Assembly (NCBI GenBank): GCA_015233155.1 | Contig: JADFYG010000044.1 | Coordinates: 1-53,477, forward strand | Direction of reading: 5' to 3' | DNA: 53,477 nt | DNA from: Candidatus Rifleibacteriota bacterium | GTDB taxonomy: Bacteria > Muiribacteriota > Ozemobacteria > Ozemobacterales > Ozemobacteraceae | In this document: one piece after another, positions 27,188 to 36,518 of the stretch | Layout of the letters: every line of letters begins with the position of its first letter | How positions within the stretch are numbered: position 1 is the stretch's first letter | Program-made: the position numbers and the translations under genes | The notes under the pieces: model-generated | What the model saw: the letters and a program-made list of their open reading frames with translations, nothing else | Told to the model about the DNA's origin: nothing | Databases searched by the model: none

Positions 27188-30100
27188 TCAACTACCGTCT
27201 TTCTTCCGGAACTCCAGTTCGAACAAAGGAACCTCCCAGGATTCCAGGAGACAGGAGTCCCTGTATTTCGGATCGTTGTCCTGGGCTGTCCATACCATGA
27301 CAGCCATACAGCGAGCCAGAAACGGAATAAAACCGGTGCATAAAAGCTTCTGAATTAGCTCAGCGCCCTGCTTTGAAATATGGCAGATGTGAACCCCGCC
27401 TGCATCGATATACCAGTCATCTCCTGTCTGAACCAGTTTGCCTTCCGTTCCTTGAATGACCCGCGACAACGCCGCGATAATCAATTTATGCGCGGGGTTA
27501 CGACCAAGCCAGGAAAGATCGACATCCCTCAGCGACAGTTCCAGTAGACGGCAACGGGGATAGTTCCGCTCATTTGACGCTATAACGGTTTCGACGGGGG
27601 AAAGCCGCATCAGTTCATCGATGACGATTCCGGCATCACCACATGCTACGGTTTTTTCCGGACATATAATGATCAATCTGTTCTTCGCCCGGGTCATGGC
27701 TACGTACAAAAGCCTCCTGAGAGCTTCAAGCTTTTCGGGCGTCAGTTCATATCCCCCAAACCCGTCCGTTCGCAGAATAACCGTATCGAACTCCAGTCCC
27801 TTGGCCGAATGCATTGTGGAAAGCGTGACCAGACCCGTCGGCCGAACTTCGCCAAGCCGCATTTCTCGGCCTCCCTCCAACATTGCCTCGAGAAGACCGA
27901 CCAGATCCGGATGCCTGGCCGTAAGGAAATACTCATCGATCATGGCTTCAGCCAGTTCCTTCCATTCGGAAGGTTCCTGAAAAGATGTCGCCAGCAGCTC
28001 CCCGGCTATACGGGCACATTCGCCTGGCCGCATTTCCTGAAAAGGAACATCGCTCGCCAATTCCCCGTCATCTGATTCCGCCGATGCGTTGAAATACTGC
28101 TTTCCGGCGGCCGGCCCGCTGCTCGCTCCGGAATGCTCGCGCAGTCCCTGGAAAAGAGTCCAAAACTCCCTGATTCGCTCAAGAGGAACGGGCATTTTCC
28201 GGATGGTACGGCAGGGAATTCCAACGGTATCCAGAATCCGTTTTATTCTCGAAATATCTTCATTCTGGAGCGAAAGAACCGCGATGTCAGAGGCAGTATT
28301 TGAAGAATCCAGAGAAGTATCCCGAAGTTTTTCCAGCAAATCAATTACGAGTGAATCGGCGTTAGAACTAGAGTCGATCCGGATTAACCGAACAGGCTCA
28401 TTCCCGCAACCCTGCTCCTTCTCCTTTGAAGACTCCAGAACCATCCGCGATTTCAATCTGTCGGCGTTTCCCGAAATGAAAGTCCGGGAAGCATTGCAGA
28501 TGGCCGGCGTGGAACGATAGTTCAGTAACAGATCATAGCCGGCAGTGTCATAATCCTGCTGAAACCGCCTGATGAATTCGACATTCGCTCCCTTGAAAGC
28601 ATAGATATTCTGATCGTCATCGCCTACCGCAAGAAGATGGACCTTTCTGCAGGCATCAGGCTGATCCTTTCGGGCCAGAAGGGCGACCAGGGAATACTCG
28701 AGCTCATTGATATCCTGGTATTCATCTACCAGAAGATATCTGAGTCGGCCGACCAGGCCTCCGGTCAGCTTGTCACGCTCGTCGCTATCCATGGTCTTTA
28801 AAAGCCCGACCGCTTCCCGAAGAATCAGATCGAACCGGGAAACATCTGCGCCAACATCGCCCCCCTTCGCCAGTGACCGGTCAGTAACACGCAAAGCGAG
28901 GCCATGATACGTGTAAACCTGAATGTCCCTGGCCGACGGACCCACCAGATCTTTCAACCTGCGGCGGATCTCCAGAACTGTAGAGCGATTGAATGCCACA
29001 ACCAGAATACTACGCGGAGGAGCACGTTTAACCTTCAGCAGCCATGCCGCCCGGTGGACCAGTATCCGGGTTTTCCCGCTTCCCGGGCCCGCCAGGACAA
29101 GAAGATTTTTTGTTATTCCCTCCGAAATGATTTGCTGTTGTACCGGAGAAAGCTGAAAACGCCGATCAGCCTCCGCCTGGGGTTTGCCGAGAATGCGTTC
29201 CCATGTGGCAGTATCAACTGGCAGTTCCAGCTGTTTTTTCTTTCTGCGAAAATACAGTTCCTCGAATTCAGCTCGGGAAAGTGTGAAATAATCCTGAATA
29301 TACCTTCGGGCAGCTTTGTCATCGCCTGATTTCGCCAGTTGTACATATCGTTCCATGACGTGAATCTGAGCATTTTTTCCGAGGAAATAGGATTCAAGAT
29401 CGGTACACTCCTCTTTTCTCGGAGGACCGGCCTTATCCTTGATTTTCAGGGTCATTGCGGTTCTGAATACGGAAAGAGACGATTTCAGATCGATCGCCTG
29501 GCAGTCATTCATTGTCAGAAGGATGTTCCTGATAAGGCCGAACCGGTCAGTCGGGGAAAGAGGTGCGGACTGCTCTCTTTCGATGATAGAGTCCAGATGA
29601 TTGAGCGGAAACTCGATACTCTTCTTTTTATCTCCGGCGGTCATCAGGCGTAAAAAGAAAGCAGCGAACGAATTCCCGGTGGATCGTCTCGCATCGGCCA
29701 TCGAAGCCAGTTCTAAAATCGGCCGTTTAAGCATTATCCAGACAAGATCGTCTCCCTGAAATCTGTATTGGAGACTTCCTTCCCGGGCGAGCGACTCAAG
29801 GACAAGCCTGATTCTCCGGCCATCAATGGCGTCGACAATCGATGCAACCGCTTCCTTTTCGATGCGTTCCCTCAACCGGGAGACCGTTTCCCTGACCCTG
29901 TGTTGGAACCACTCTCCGGTCGGCTGTTCCGCATCTGAAAGAAATCTGATCCAGGCCTGTTCAATCAAGACATGTCGTTTCCAGCGGCGTTCCGTTCCGG
30001 GATTGTTCGAGTGAGCCTGGGAAACCTCGATCGCGAGGTTCATCTCCTGATGAATCAGATTGGCCTCCTGCATTGCCCGCAGGGTCCGGATGACCACAGG

Positions 30101-32560
30101 CGTGTCGTTGCCGGTCTGCAGACAGATGGAATCGGTATTCATCAGGCGTGCTTTCGGAGCCTGGAAAAGAATGAAAAGAATCCGCTTCCACTCGATGGCT
30201 TCCCGAGGTTTCATGTCCAAGCTATCGACTCGCTTTTCGGCTTCCTCATAGGTTTCGGTGCGCGGTCTGGCGTTGATCATATGCGTGCGATTCCATGTGC
30301 GCTCGACCCGTCCCAGTTTTTCCAGCCAGGCAAGCGCGATCTTCACTTTTGTATCGGCCACGGCATCGCTGGCTTCGAAGGATCCGTCTTCATATGAATC
30401 GTCGCGCAGGATTTCCCCTGTGGTTTTGACGATTTCTCCCGCAACCCCGTTTTTTTTCTTCCGGACAAAAGAGGCAAGGACTCTGAAGATGCTGATCAGA
30501 TCGATGGTTTCAATCCGACTCATGGAACACATCTGAAACTGCATGTCCAGATCATTTGAGTCAAAGATCAGATGACACTGGGCTGGATTTCGGTCACGGC
30601 CTGCGCGCCCGGCTTCCTGGAGGTAATTTTCAAGAGAGCCTGGAACGGAAAAATGGACGACCAGCCGGACGTTGCTCTTGTCGACCCCCATTCCGAAGGC
30701 ATTTGTGGCACAGATGACAGGAACCGCTCCGGTCATGAACCGATCCTGCACCTGAAGCTTCTCTTCCGGAGTTCGCTGGCCGTGAAAGTAATCTGCCCTG
30801 ATTCCCTTGTTTTGCAAAAAGACGGCAAGACTCTCCGCCTCATAACGCCGGGAGGTGAAAACAATCGCCCCTGCGCGGGACTCGATCAGTTCCTGGCGAA
30901 GTGGCTGAAGAAGATTGAGAAGTACATCCCGCTTTTGATTTGTGGGAACCTCATGAGCATAGAAGCTGAGGTTATCGCGTTCCAGGTTGCTCTGAACGCG
31001 ATAAAGCTGTTTTCCGGCCTGGATTTTGAAGATTTCGCAGATCTCATCCGCCACATCCTTTTTCGCGGTTGCGGTAAAGCAGGCTACCGGCGGAAGGGGA
31101 ACGCCAGGGCCGAGGGTTTCCTTCAGAAACGTGCAGATAAACAGATAGTCCGGCCGAAAGTCATGTCCCCATTTCGACAGGCAGTGAGCTTCATCGATGA
31201 CGATAAGGCCGATTTCCCGTTGCCGGACAGTTTGGCAGAAAGACTCGTTGCGGAGCTGTTCCGGGGCCACGAAAAGCAGATCGATATCGCCCATTTTTAC
31301 CTGTTCGATCGTGTCCATCCGCTCGAACACGTTGAGGAGTCCGCTGATTGCTCCGACATTGGAGATTCCGCGATTTTTCAGGGCGTCGACCTGATCTTTC
31401 ATCAACGACTGGAGAGGTGAAATGATAAGTGTCAGCAGTTTCCTGCGCCGAGCCAGCATGAGTGCCGGAAGCTGGAAGCAGAGCGACTTTCCGCCACCGG
31501 TTGGAAGAACGAGCAGCAGGTCTTCCCTACGCAGGATGCGTTCCACGATATCCTGCTGGCTGATCGGAGGATTGTCCGATACGGGGCGGAATGAACTGAA
31601 TCCGAAGAACTGCTTCAATCCGCTGATCGCGGAATGCTCCCGGTCACAGTATGCGCAGGAACCGCAAGGAATGGACCGCAGTCGATCCAGCCAGCCGGCC
31701 GCCCGTGGAAACTGGTGAACGACCCATGGCGCAAGCCGCGAGGAAGCCTCGTGACCAGCGGGATCGCCTTCCCTGCCCATAATCATGATCGTGGAAAGCC
31801 AGGCAGCGGCAAATGCTACATCGGCACCGTTGACGTGAAATTTTTCCGGCGTATCGCCGTTATCAAGGAACTTTTCCAGACTATCGCCGGTTGAAAGTTT
31901 TCCAAGAGTATCACCGTTTGCAAGAAGCTGCGGAAGCTCTCTGAGCCTGGCTGAACAGACGACATTTCCGAATCTGGCTAGAAGAGTCCTTGTGATTTCT
32001 TTTGCATGCATGGGTGATCCGGTTTGAAAACGACCCAGAAACTGGCCTGTGCCGGTCACTTTTGGGTCTATCTCCAGAAGGCTGCGGTACACCGGGAACA
32101 ATGGATCACGAGAAAGCGTTTCGAGCTGTTCTTCCAGAAGATCGAGACTGCATGCGGAATCACGCACCGGGTTGTTCCGGCTGTTTTCGACTGGTTTGTA
32201 TCCCTTCCAGAGGCGGTGATACGGATGCCGGGGAAAGGCAAGCGGGGCCAGAACGAGAGTGTCGACCGGGGTCAGATGATTGAGCGGATTTTTGGGGTCA
32301 TGACGACGGAGCCATTCGAGGTCATGAAATACCAGGTTGTGACCAATTATGAACTCTGTACCGCGGCAGAATTCCGCCAGATTTTTCAGATCGGGTAGTG
32401 GCGAGCGGGAATGGGTTGTACGGCGAAAGGAACGCCCGTCCGGCAAGCATGCTCCGATTTCCAGCAGGGTATCTTTCTCCGGGTGGATCTCGAAATCGAT
32501 TGCGGCAAGCTTAATACCCGTCGACAGCCATGGTCGCCGAGCGCCGGAAAGAGCCGGCAT
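27188..32560 (-). CDS. Giant DEDDh exonuclease - RecQ helicase - UvrD helicase fusion
   Basis: The protein has 1790 residues. Residues about 15-170 form a DEDDh exonuclease (AAIDFEIHPEKDTLLEIG, then FIIGHNLVFHDLEWL). A Cys-rich segment CGSCAYC (about 305-312) precedes a RecQ-type helicase with LPTGGGKSLCFQ near 357, IDEAHCLSKWG, and GMGVDKSNVRLVVH with QEAGRAGRD. A RecQ-C-terminal-like region follows. From about 1140 a UvrD/Rep helicase begins: AGPGSGKTRI, DEYQDINELE, GDDDQNIYAFKGA, and TMHSAKGLEFDTVI with YVAMTRAKNRL. The ATG at 32560 lies three bases after the stop of the gene at 32564, so the two are an operon. The expected role is DNA repair, recombination or restart of stalled forks. The combination of three enzymes is unusual but the frame is intact throughout. 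Confidence 0.93.
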   Translation of the reverse strand: MPALSGARRPWLSTGIKLAAIDFEIHPEKDTLLEIGACLPDGRSFRRTTHSRSPLPDLKNLAEFCRGTEFIIGHNLVFHDLEWLRRHDPKNPLNHLTPVDTLVLAPLAFPRHPYHRLWKGYKPVENSRNNPVRDSACSLDLLEEQLETLSRDPLFPVYRSLLEIDPKVTGTGQFLGRFQTGSPMHAKEITRTLLARFGNVVCSARLRELPQLLANGDTLGKLSTGDSLEKFLDNGDTPEKFHVNGADVAFAAAWLSTIMIMGREGDPAGHEASSRLAPWVVHQFPRAAGWLDRLRSIPCGSCAYCDREHSAISGLKQFFGFSSFRPVSDNPPISQQDIVERILRREDLLLVLPTGGGKSLCFQLPALMLARRRKLLTLIISPLQSLMKDQVDALKNRGISNVGAISGLLNVFERMDTIEQVKMGDIDLLFVAPEQLRNESFCQTVRQREIGLIVIDEAHCLSKWGHDFRPDYLFICTFLKETLGPGVPLPPVACFTATAKKDVADEICEIFKIQAGKQLYRVQSNLERDNLSFYAHEVPTNQKRDVLLNLLQPLRQELIESRAGAIVFTSRRYEAESLAVFLQNKGIRADYFHGQRTPEEKLQVQDRFMTGAVPVICATNAFGMGVDKSNVRLVVHFSVPGSLENYLQEAGRAGRDRNPAQCHLIFDSNDLDMQFQMCSMSRIETIDLISIFRVLASFVRKKKNGVAGEIVKTTGEILRDDSYEDGSFEASDAVADTKVKIALAWLEKLGRVERTWNRTHMINARPRTETYEEAEKRVDSLDMKPREAIEWKRILFILFQAPKARLMNTDSICLQTGNDTPVVIRTLRAMQEANLIHQEMNLAIEVSQAHSNNPGTERRWKRHVLIEQAWIRFLSDAEQPTGEWFQHRVRETVSRLRERIEKEAVASIVDAIDGRRIRLVLESLAREGSLQYRFQGDDLVWIMLKRPILELASMADARRSTGNSFAAFFLRLMTAGDKKKSIEFPLNHLDSIIEREQSAPLSPTDRFGLIRNILLTMNDCQAIDLKSSLSVFRTAMTLKIKDKAGPPRKEECTDLESYFLGKNAQIHVMERYVQLAKSGDDKAARRYIQDYFTLSRAEFEELYFRRKKKQLELPVDTATWERILGKPQAEADRRFQLSPVQQQIISEGITKNLLVLAGPGSGKTRILVHRAAWLLKVKRAPPRSILVVAFNRSTVLEIRRRLKDLVGPSARDIQVYTYHGLALRVTDRSLAKGGDVGADVSRFDLILREAVGLLKTMDSDERDKLTGGLVGRLRYLLVDEYQDINELEYSLVALLARKDQPDACRKVHLLAVGDDDQNIYAFKGANVEFIRRFQQDYDTAGYDLLLNYRSTPAICNASRTFISGNADRLKSRMVLESSKEKEQGCGNEPVRLIRIDSSSNADSLVIDLLEKLRDTSLDSSNTASDIAVLSLQNEDISRIKRILDTVGIPCRTIRKMPVPLERIREFWTLFQGLREHSGASSGPAAGKQYFNASAESDDGELASDVPFQEMRPGECARIAGELLATSFQEPSEWKELAEAMIDEYFLTARHPDLVGLLEAMLEGGREMRLGEVRPTGLVTLSTMHSAKGLEFDTVILRTDGFGGYELTPEKLEALRRLLYVAMTRAKNRLIIICPEKTVACGDAGIVIDELMRLSPVETVIASNERNYPRCRLLELSLRDVDLSWLGRNPAHKLIIAALSRVIQGTEGKLVQTGDDWYIDAGGVHICHISKQGAELIQKLLCTGFIPFLARCMAVMVWTAQDNDPKYRDSCLLESWEVPLFELEFRKKDGS

Positions 32561-32563
32561 CGG

Positions 32564-33226
32564 TCAGGAATTCCTTGCGCAAAATTCGTCGGCCAGGCCG
32601 GTGAGATAGGCCATGATTTCCTGAATATGAGTGGCTGAGGCAATTTCTCCAGGTTCGGTGTGCAGCAGGCCGTGGTCATTGATCCGCAGCTCGGGAGAAA
32701 TCTTCTGAAAAGCCAGCATTTTCAGTTTCAGGGTATCGGATTGCAAAAACCTGAGGGCTTTCTGCTGATCATCCGCCTTAATGGATAGAACCGTATCGAG
32801 GTCACTATTCCCGGTGTGAACAGTTTTTCCCGGAAAAATAGAACGGATCAGTCGATCGAAAAAACCGGATGGTTCAATATTGAGGCCGATTCCAAGCGAA
32901 TTTGGAAATGCAAGAATTGTTCGAACATAATAGGAGGTGCGATTTCTCGAAGTTGTCTTGTCGCCCTTGAAAACAAAAAATTCATAGTTGCCCGATTTTC
33001 CCGTAGCCATGCCGAGAAAGACACGCGACAAGATCGCTTGCATGATCGGGGTTTGAAAGACAGCCGCCCCTTCCGGCCCAAACTCGCCTCCCATAAGGCT
33101 GGAAACAACTTTAGATTCAAGAACGGCATTGAAGCCCTCTTTGAACTCGAAGTTCAACTCTTTGGCAAGCTGAATCCATTCTTCTTTCAGGTCCATAAGC
33201 TCTTTCCCCGCAAATTCCCGTCTCAT
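32564..33226 (-). CDS. Unknown cytoplasmic protein, operon partner of the giant helicase
   Basis: The 220-residue protein begins at 33226 with AAGGGA ahead of the ATG. It has no signal peptide or membrane helix. The N-terminal half is mainly helical (LAKELNFEFKEGFNAVLESK), followed by beta segments (YEFFVFKGDKTTSRNRTSYYVRTIL), a charged helix, and a short C-terminal helix. The middle recalls the beta-sheet found in DUF3137-like proteins, but the match is weak and I give no family. The stop is three bases before the helicase start, which strongly suggests a shared transcript and function. Confidence 0.75.
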   Translation of the reverse strand: MRREFAGKELMDLKEEWIQLAKELNFEFKEGFNAVLESKVVSSLMGGEFGPEGAAVFQTPIMQAILSRVFLGMATGKSGNYEFFVFKGDKTTSRNRTSYYVRTILAFPNSLGIGLNIEPSGFFDRLIRSIFPGKTVHTGNSDLDTVLSIKADDQQKALRFLQSDTLKLKMLAFQKISPELRINDHGLLHTEPGEIASATHIQEIMAYLTGLADEFCARNS

Positions 33227-33281
33227 ATTCTTTTCCCTTGGCCGGCCGCCATTTGGTCAGAAGTTTAACTGCGTCATGCCA

Positions 33282-33395
33282 TCACTGAAAATACTCTTCT
33301 CCGTCAATCATTTCCCGATGATCGTCTTCAAGTAATGTAAAATAATCTTTGCAGATATATTTCTGATTATTTTTGTGCGTTGATGGCAATCCCAT
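33282..33395 (-). pseudogene. N-terminal fragment of a Uma2-family nuclease gene
   Basis: The ATG at 33395 has GGGAG ahead of it and opens 37 codons reading MGLPSTHKNN, KYICKDYFTLLEDDHREMI and DGEEYFQ, then TGA. This is the start of Uma2-family (DUF820) proteins, where KYTYxDYxxxPEDxRxEIIDGExY is typical. The rest of the domain, including the catalytic Asp/Glu/Lys core, is missing. A complete family member lies at 37683-38360. The fragment is a relic of a second copy. Confidence 0.6.
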
Positions 33396-33505
33396 AAATT
33401 ACTCCCGGTTTTTTGAATCATGACATTGTAGAATATTATGATAAACCTTTCAGTAATCTTTCGCACTTATCTCGCGACCAGGCCCAGGGTCATTTAATTC
33501 TAGAC

Positions 33506-33581
33506 AGGTGGGGCAGCGACCGCCGGGCGCGCCGTGTCTTTTGCCACGAGCTTCTCGGCGGGCCCGGCGGTCCCGCCTGCC
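33506..33581. repeat. Imperfect GC-rich palindrome
   Basis: GACCGCCGGGC and its complement occur on both arms of this 76-base stretch (left arm GGGGCAGCGACCGCCGGGCG, right arm GGCCCGGCGGTCCCGCC), around a loop TGTCTTTTGCCACGAGCTTCT. The arm sequence resembles the outer ends of the element at 9087-9418 (GGGCGGGACCGCCG), so it may be a related small palindromic element. It lies between the Uma2 relic and the next small gene. Confidence 0.55.
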
Positions 33582-33628
33582 ATTCGTTTAAATCAGTCTA
33601 TTCAAGCCATTCTACTGGGGAGAAGTAT

Positions 33629-33793
33629 ATGACTTTGGATTCCTTGGGAGGTTTCTTGAATGATTCAGATCAGTTTGTTACATTGTTCCATATCGTTGGG
33701 AAACGGGAAAAAGAAGCGGAAAGATCCGTCGCCGTTATGATGCAAGGAAACACCGCAGAAAATGAAAACATGAGAGGTTTTTATGATGAATGA
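33629..33793 (+). CDS. Small 54-residue protein ahead of the LigB-type dioxygenase
   Basis: The ATG at 33629 follows GGGGAGAAGTAT, a good ribosome site. The peptide is acidic and helical (MTLDSLGGFLNDSDQFVTLF, then ending MRGFYDE). Its stop at 33791-33793 overlaps the first codons of the dioxygenase gene (33783), implying translational coupling. An in-frame extension upstream to 33413 crosses the palindrome and has no ribosome site, so I reject it. I do not recognise a family. Confidence 0.45.
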   Translation: MTLDSLGGFLNDSDQFVTLFHIVGKREKEAERSVAVMMQGNTAENENMRGFYDE

Positions 33794-34589
33794 GAAAAAG
33801 AGGGGTTCGGTTTTGTATATTTCCCATGGTGGTGGACCATTGCCATTATTGGGAGATGCATCTCATGAGGAAATGGTTGATACCCTGAAAAAGATGCCAG
33901 TGCTCATCGCAAAACCATCGGCAATCATAGTTATCAGTGCTCATTGGGAAGAGAATCAGCCGACTGTAACGCAAGCGAAGAATCCTCACCTCCTCTATGA
34001 TTATTATGGGTTTCCGGAAGAATCCTATCAGATTCAGTATCCCGCAACTGGCGATCCTCTTTTGGCGGGGAAAATTTTAAAATTGTTGAAAAATGATGAA
34101 TTCCCTGCTGTTTCCGACAATCGGAGAGGATTTGATCACGGCCTGTTTGTGCCGCTTAAAATTATGTATCCGGCTGCGGATATTCCATGTGTTCAACTTT
34201 CCCTTATTAATAGCCTGAATCCCTTAGAACACATTAAGATCGGCAAAGCACTTGCGCCCCTGATTGAAGAAAATATTCTTGTTTTAGGTTCCGGTTTTTC
34301 CTTTCATAATCTGCAAGCCTTCTTTTCGCCGTCGACAATTGAATCCCGAAATCGGAATTGGCGGTTTGAGGAATCGCTCAGAGCAACCTGCACAAGCCAT
34401 GAACTCAGCGAAGAAGAACGGGAGCGCAGATTGGTTGAATGGGAAACCGCACCCGAGGCGAGATATTGTCATCCCAGGGAAGAACATTTATTGCCGTTGC
34501 ATGTTTGTTATGGAATGATGGGATCTCCTGCCAAGCAGATGTTTCCCTTTGAAGTCATGGGAAAAATGGCAAGCGCGTATCTTTGGTAG
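33783..34589 (+). CDS. LigB/YgiD-type extradiol dioxygenase (DODA-like)
   Basis: The 268-residue protein matches the class III extradiol dioxygenases of the LigB/4,5-DOPA dioxygenase group in motifs and length. His15 lies in YISHGGGPLP and His56 in ISAHWEE. RGFDHGLFVPL lies near 117-127 and HPREEHLLPLH near 229. Three of these His residues normally bind the metal, iron or zinc, and a fourth acts as acid/base. The enzymes open catechol rings; some family members have other, unknown substrates. AGAGG lies ahead of the ATG and the small gene upstream overlaps the start. The reaction on a specific substrate is inference. Confidence 0.88.
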   Translation: MMNEKKRGSVLYISHGGGPLPLLGDASHEEMVDTLKKMPVLIAKPSAIIVISAHWEENQPTVTQAKNPHLLYDYYGFPEESYQIQYPATGDPLLAGKILKLLKNDEFPAVSDNRRGFDHGLFVPLKIMYPAADIPCVQLSLINSLNPLEHIKIGKALAPLIEENILVLGSGFSFHNLQAFFSPSTIESRNRNWRFEESLRATCTSHELSEEERERRLVEWETAPEARYCHPREEHLLPLHVCYGMMGSPAKQMFPFEVMGKMASAYLW

Positions 34590-34846
34590 CAGCCAGAGAG
34601 CATCTTTTCGGCCGGTGTTGTTCCCTCTGGCTTCCTGATCCCATCTTCCGGACCGTGTGGTCCACATCGGGGTGAATTCTCGTCATGAAACTCATTGCGG
34701 GGAAAAGTGCCATATTTGTTTTCCGGTAGTATTTCGTTAAAGGCTGATCACTACATAGCCACCTCAGGAAATATACACTTACGATTTTCAGCAGTTTTTC
34801 CATCCATTTCTGATGGTACGGCTGGGCAGAGGCGGAGGGAATCAAA

Positions 34847-35752
34847 TCACGGAACGCGAAAAGTTTCCTGGCGGTTGGAAAGCTCATTGACCATATCAAC
34901 CTCCCCGGGACGGATCTTGAGAACGCGCCAGGAATCACCGATCACTTGATGCTCTGTCACCTTCAGCAGTTCTCCGGAATGCTGAATCACGGCCCTCCCT
35001 CCATTCCATCCGATAGTGGCGATAACCTTGAAGAGTTCGTCTGTCTCGACAGGTTGAGCGATCGGCATCATTTCCAAAGTCCTGGATGTGTTTACCGGGC
35101 TGACCACCAGTGTATCCTCTTTCAGATACATGTGACACCCGAGAATAGCTGCCGCCAGACTGAACGACTTTTCATACGAGAGACGTATGTCATGGTGAAA
35201 ACCCAGATCTCCTTCGGGCACCTGATCCAGAGAAACGGGCATCCGTTTGGAAATTGTCATGCTCGACAGCAGTGCCGCCCCGGGGAGAATGCGCGCCTTT
35301 TGAATTTCAATCTCGCCTTCCTCCCTGGAAAAGGGTTTGACCTTTTGGATAAAATTATAGTTTTCTTCTGCCAGGGTTTTGATGATCTCGAATTCCTTGA
35401 GCGGAGCTGCCAGAAAGATGGTTTCATCCAGTACTGTTCCGATTTTGATCTTTCCTTTACTCTCCAGAACCCCGATTGCTTCGGACAACGAATGGCATGA
35501 AAATCCGTAAGACGCCTCAATGGGAACATGCGGTGCCATGAAGAACGTAAAGGGGTATTCCTCGAACACCAGAAAGGCCGCCTCGAAGATTGTAATAACA
35601 TCCGACTTCAGATGAAACGGGATTGAGGTTGAGGAGTCCCCATCTGGAAGAGGGGCTTCCTCACAATATCCATCTGTCCCGATCGCAAGGGACAGGATGA
35701 AAACAATTGCCAATGAAATAATGAAAAAATGTTTTTGTCGAGAAAGCATCAT
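34847..35752 (-). CDS. Exported protein of unknown function
   Basis: The 301-residue protein has a signal peptide (about 1-30, ending GYCEE). The mature part shows two similar alpha/beta stretches. The first (about 50-125) has FEAAFLVFEEYPFTFFMAP, a helix with LSEAIGVLESKGK, and GTVLDETIFLAAP. The second (about 195-235) has SFSLAAAILG and LKEDTLVVSP. This pattern of a helix followed by a strand with the sense of display recalls STN-like domains of secretins and TonB receptors, but that is only a suggestion. The gene stands alone, with 94 bases on one side and about 200 on the other. Confidence 0.62.
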   Translation of the reverse strand: MMLSRQKHFFIISLAIVFILSLAIGTDGYCEEAPLPDGDSSTSIPFHLKSDVITIFEAAFLVFEEYPFTFFMAPHVPIEASYGFSCHSLSEAIGVLESKGKIKIGTVLDETIFLAAPLKEFEIIKTLAEENYNFIQKVKPFSREEGEIEIQKARILPGAALLSSMTISKRMPVSLDQVPEGDLGFHHDIRLSYEKSFSLAAAILGCHMYLKEDTLVVSPVNTSRTLEMMPIAQPVETDELFKVIATIGWNGGRAVIQHSGELLKVTEHQVIGDSWRVLKIRPGEVDMVNELSNRQETFRVP

Positions 35753-35953
35753 CGGTTTTTCATCCTTTTATCAGCCTCTTCGCTTTACGTGGCTAGTCCT
35801 TGATGATCTCCCATTTTACACTGTTTTCAGCTCATGGAATCAAGGGGAAGAATCATTTCCGATCACCATCAGCAAGCATTTCAAGAATGTCACTAACCCT
35901 GATTCGCATTCCTCGGCTGCATTGATCGTTGACTCGAATACTATGCAGAATGC

Positions 35954-36505
35954 TCATTTATCTTTCAACTCTGCCCACTTCTTCGGCTTCCAGTTCCGCG
36001 CAAGTTCCTGGCCTCTCTCGATCTGTTCGGGGGTCATCTTCTTCAAAAGGTTCGCGATATACCGCGCATCAGTATGACCTGTTTTCTCGCACCATATTAA
36101 ATCCCACATATATGCTAAGACATAATCTCTTGGCACACCTTCCTGCTTTGAATACATCATCACAAGATGGCCCTGAGCTGCGTCATCCCCTTGTTCCGCA
36201 GCTTTTTGATACCACTTTACAGACTCTAAGAGATCTTTCTGAACGCCGTGGCCTTTGGCATAACACTCACCAAGGTTAAGCTGAGCAGGAATATATCCCT
36301 GTTCTGCCGCCTTTCGAAACCACTTCACAGCTTCAAAGTAATCCTGAGGGACATAATTGCCTTCGTAATAGCACATTCCAAGGTAACGTTGTTCATTGAC
36401 ATCGCCTCGTTCAGCGGCTTTACGACACACGTCTATTTTCAGCTCCTGGGACAGCGCCATCGAGCAAACGAGAAGAAATGCAACAAATAAAGCCCGAAAT
36501 TTCAT
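35954..36505 (-). CDS. Exported Sel1-repeat protein
   Basis: GGAGGAATT precedes the ATG at 36505, and residues 1-19 are a signal peptide. Three Sel1-type helical repeats follow (about 23-140), each with the form A(A/L)EQGxxxAQxxLGxCYxxGxGVxxDxxxAVKWYxKAAEQG. The last is degenerate and leads into a tail with MTPEQIERGQELA. Sel1 repeats form superhelical scaffolds that bind other proteins, often in the periplasm. The tail of a second, broken copy lies directly upstream at 36519-36650, so a tandem pair once existed here. Confidence 0.88.
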   Translation of the reverse strand: MKFRALFVAFLLVCSMALSQELKIDVCRKAAERGDVNEQRYLGMCYYEGNYVPQDYFEAVKWFRKAAEQGYIPAQLNLGECYAKGHGVQKDLLESVKWYQKAAEQGDDAAQGHLVMMYSKQEGVPRDYVLAYMWDLIWCEKTGHTDARYIANLLKKMTPEQIERGQELARNWKPKKWAELKDK

Positions 36506-36518
36506 AATTCCTCCGTGC

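Noticed and set aside
33413..33628. Upstream extension of the 54-residue small gene
   Set aside because: It crosses a GC palindrome, has no ribosome site, and its composition is unlike the later part.
34555..34938. A minus-strand frame of 127 codons
   Set aside because: It overlaps the end of the dioxygenase gene and the end of the exported protein gene and has no recognisable content.
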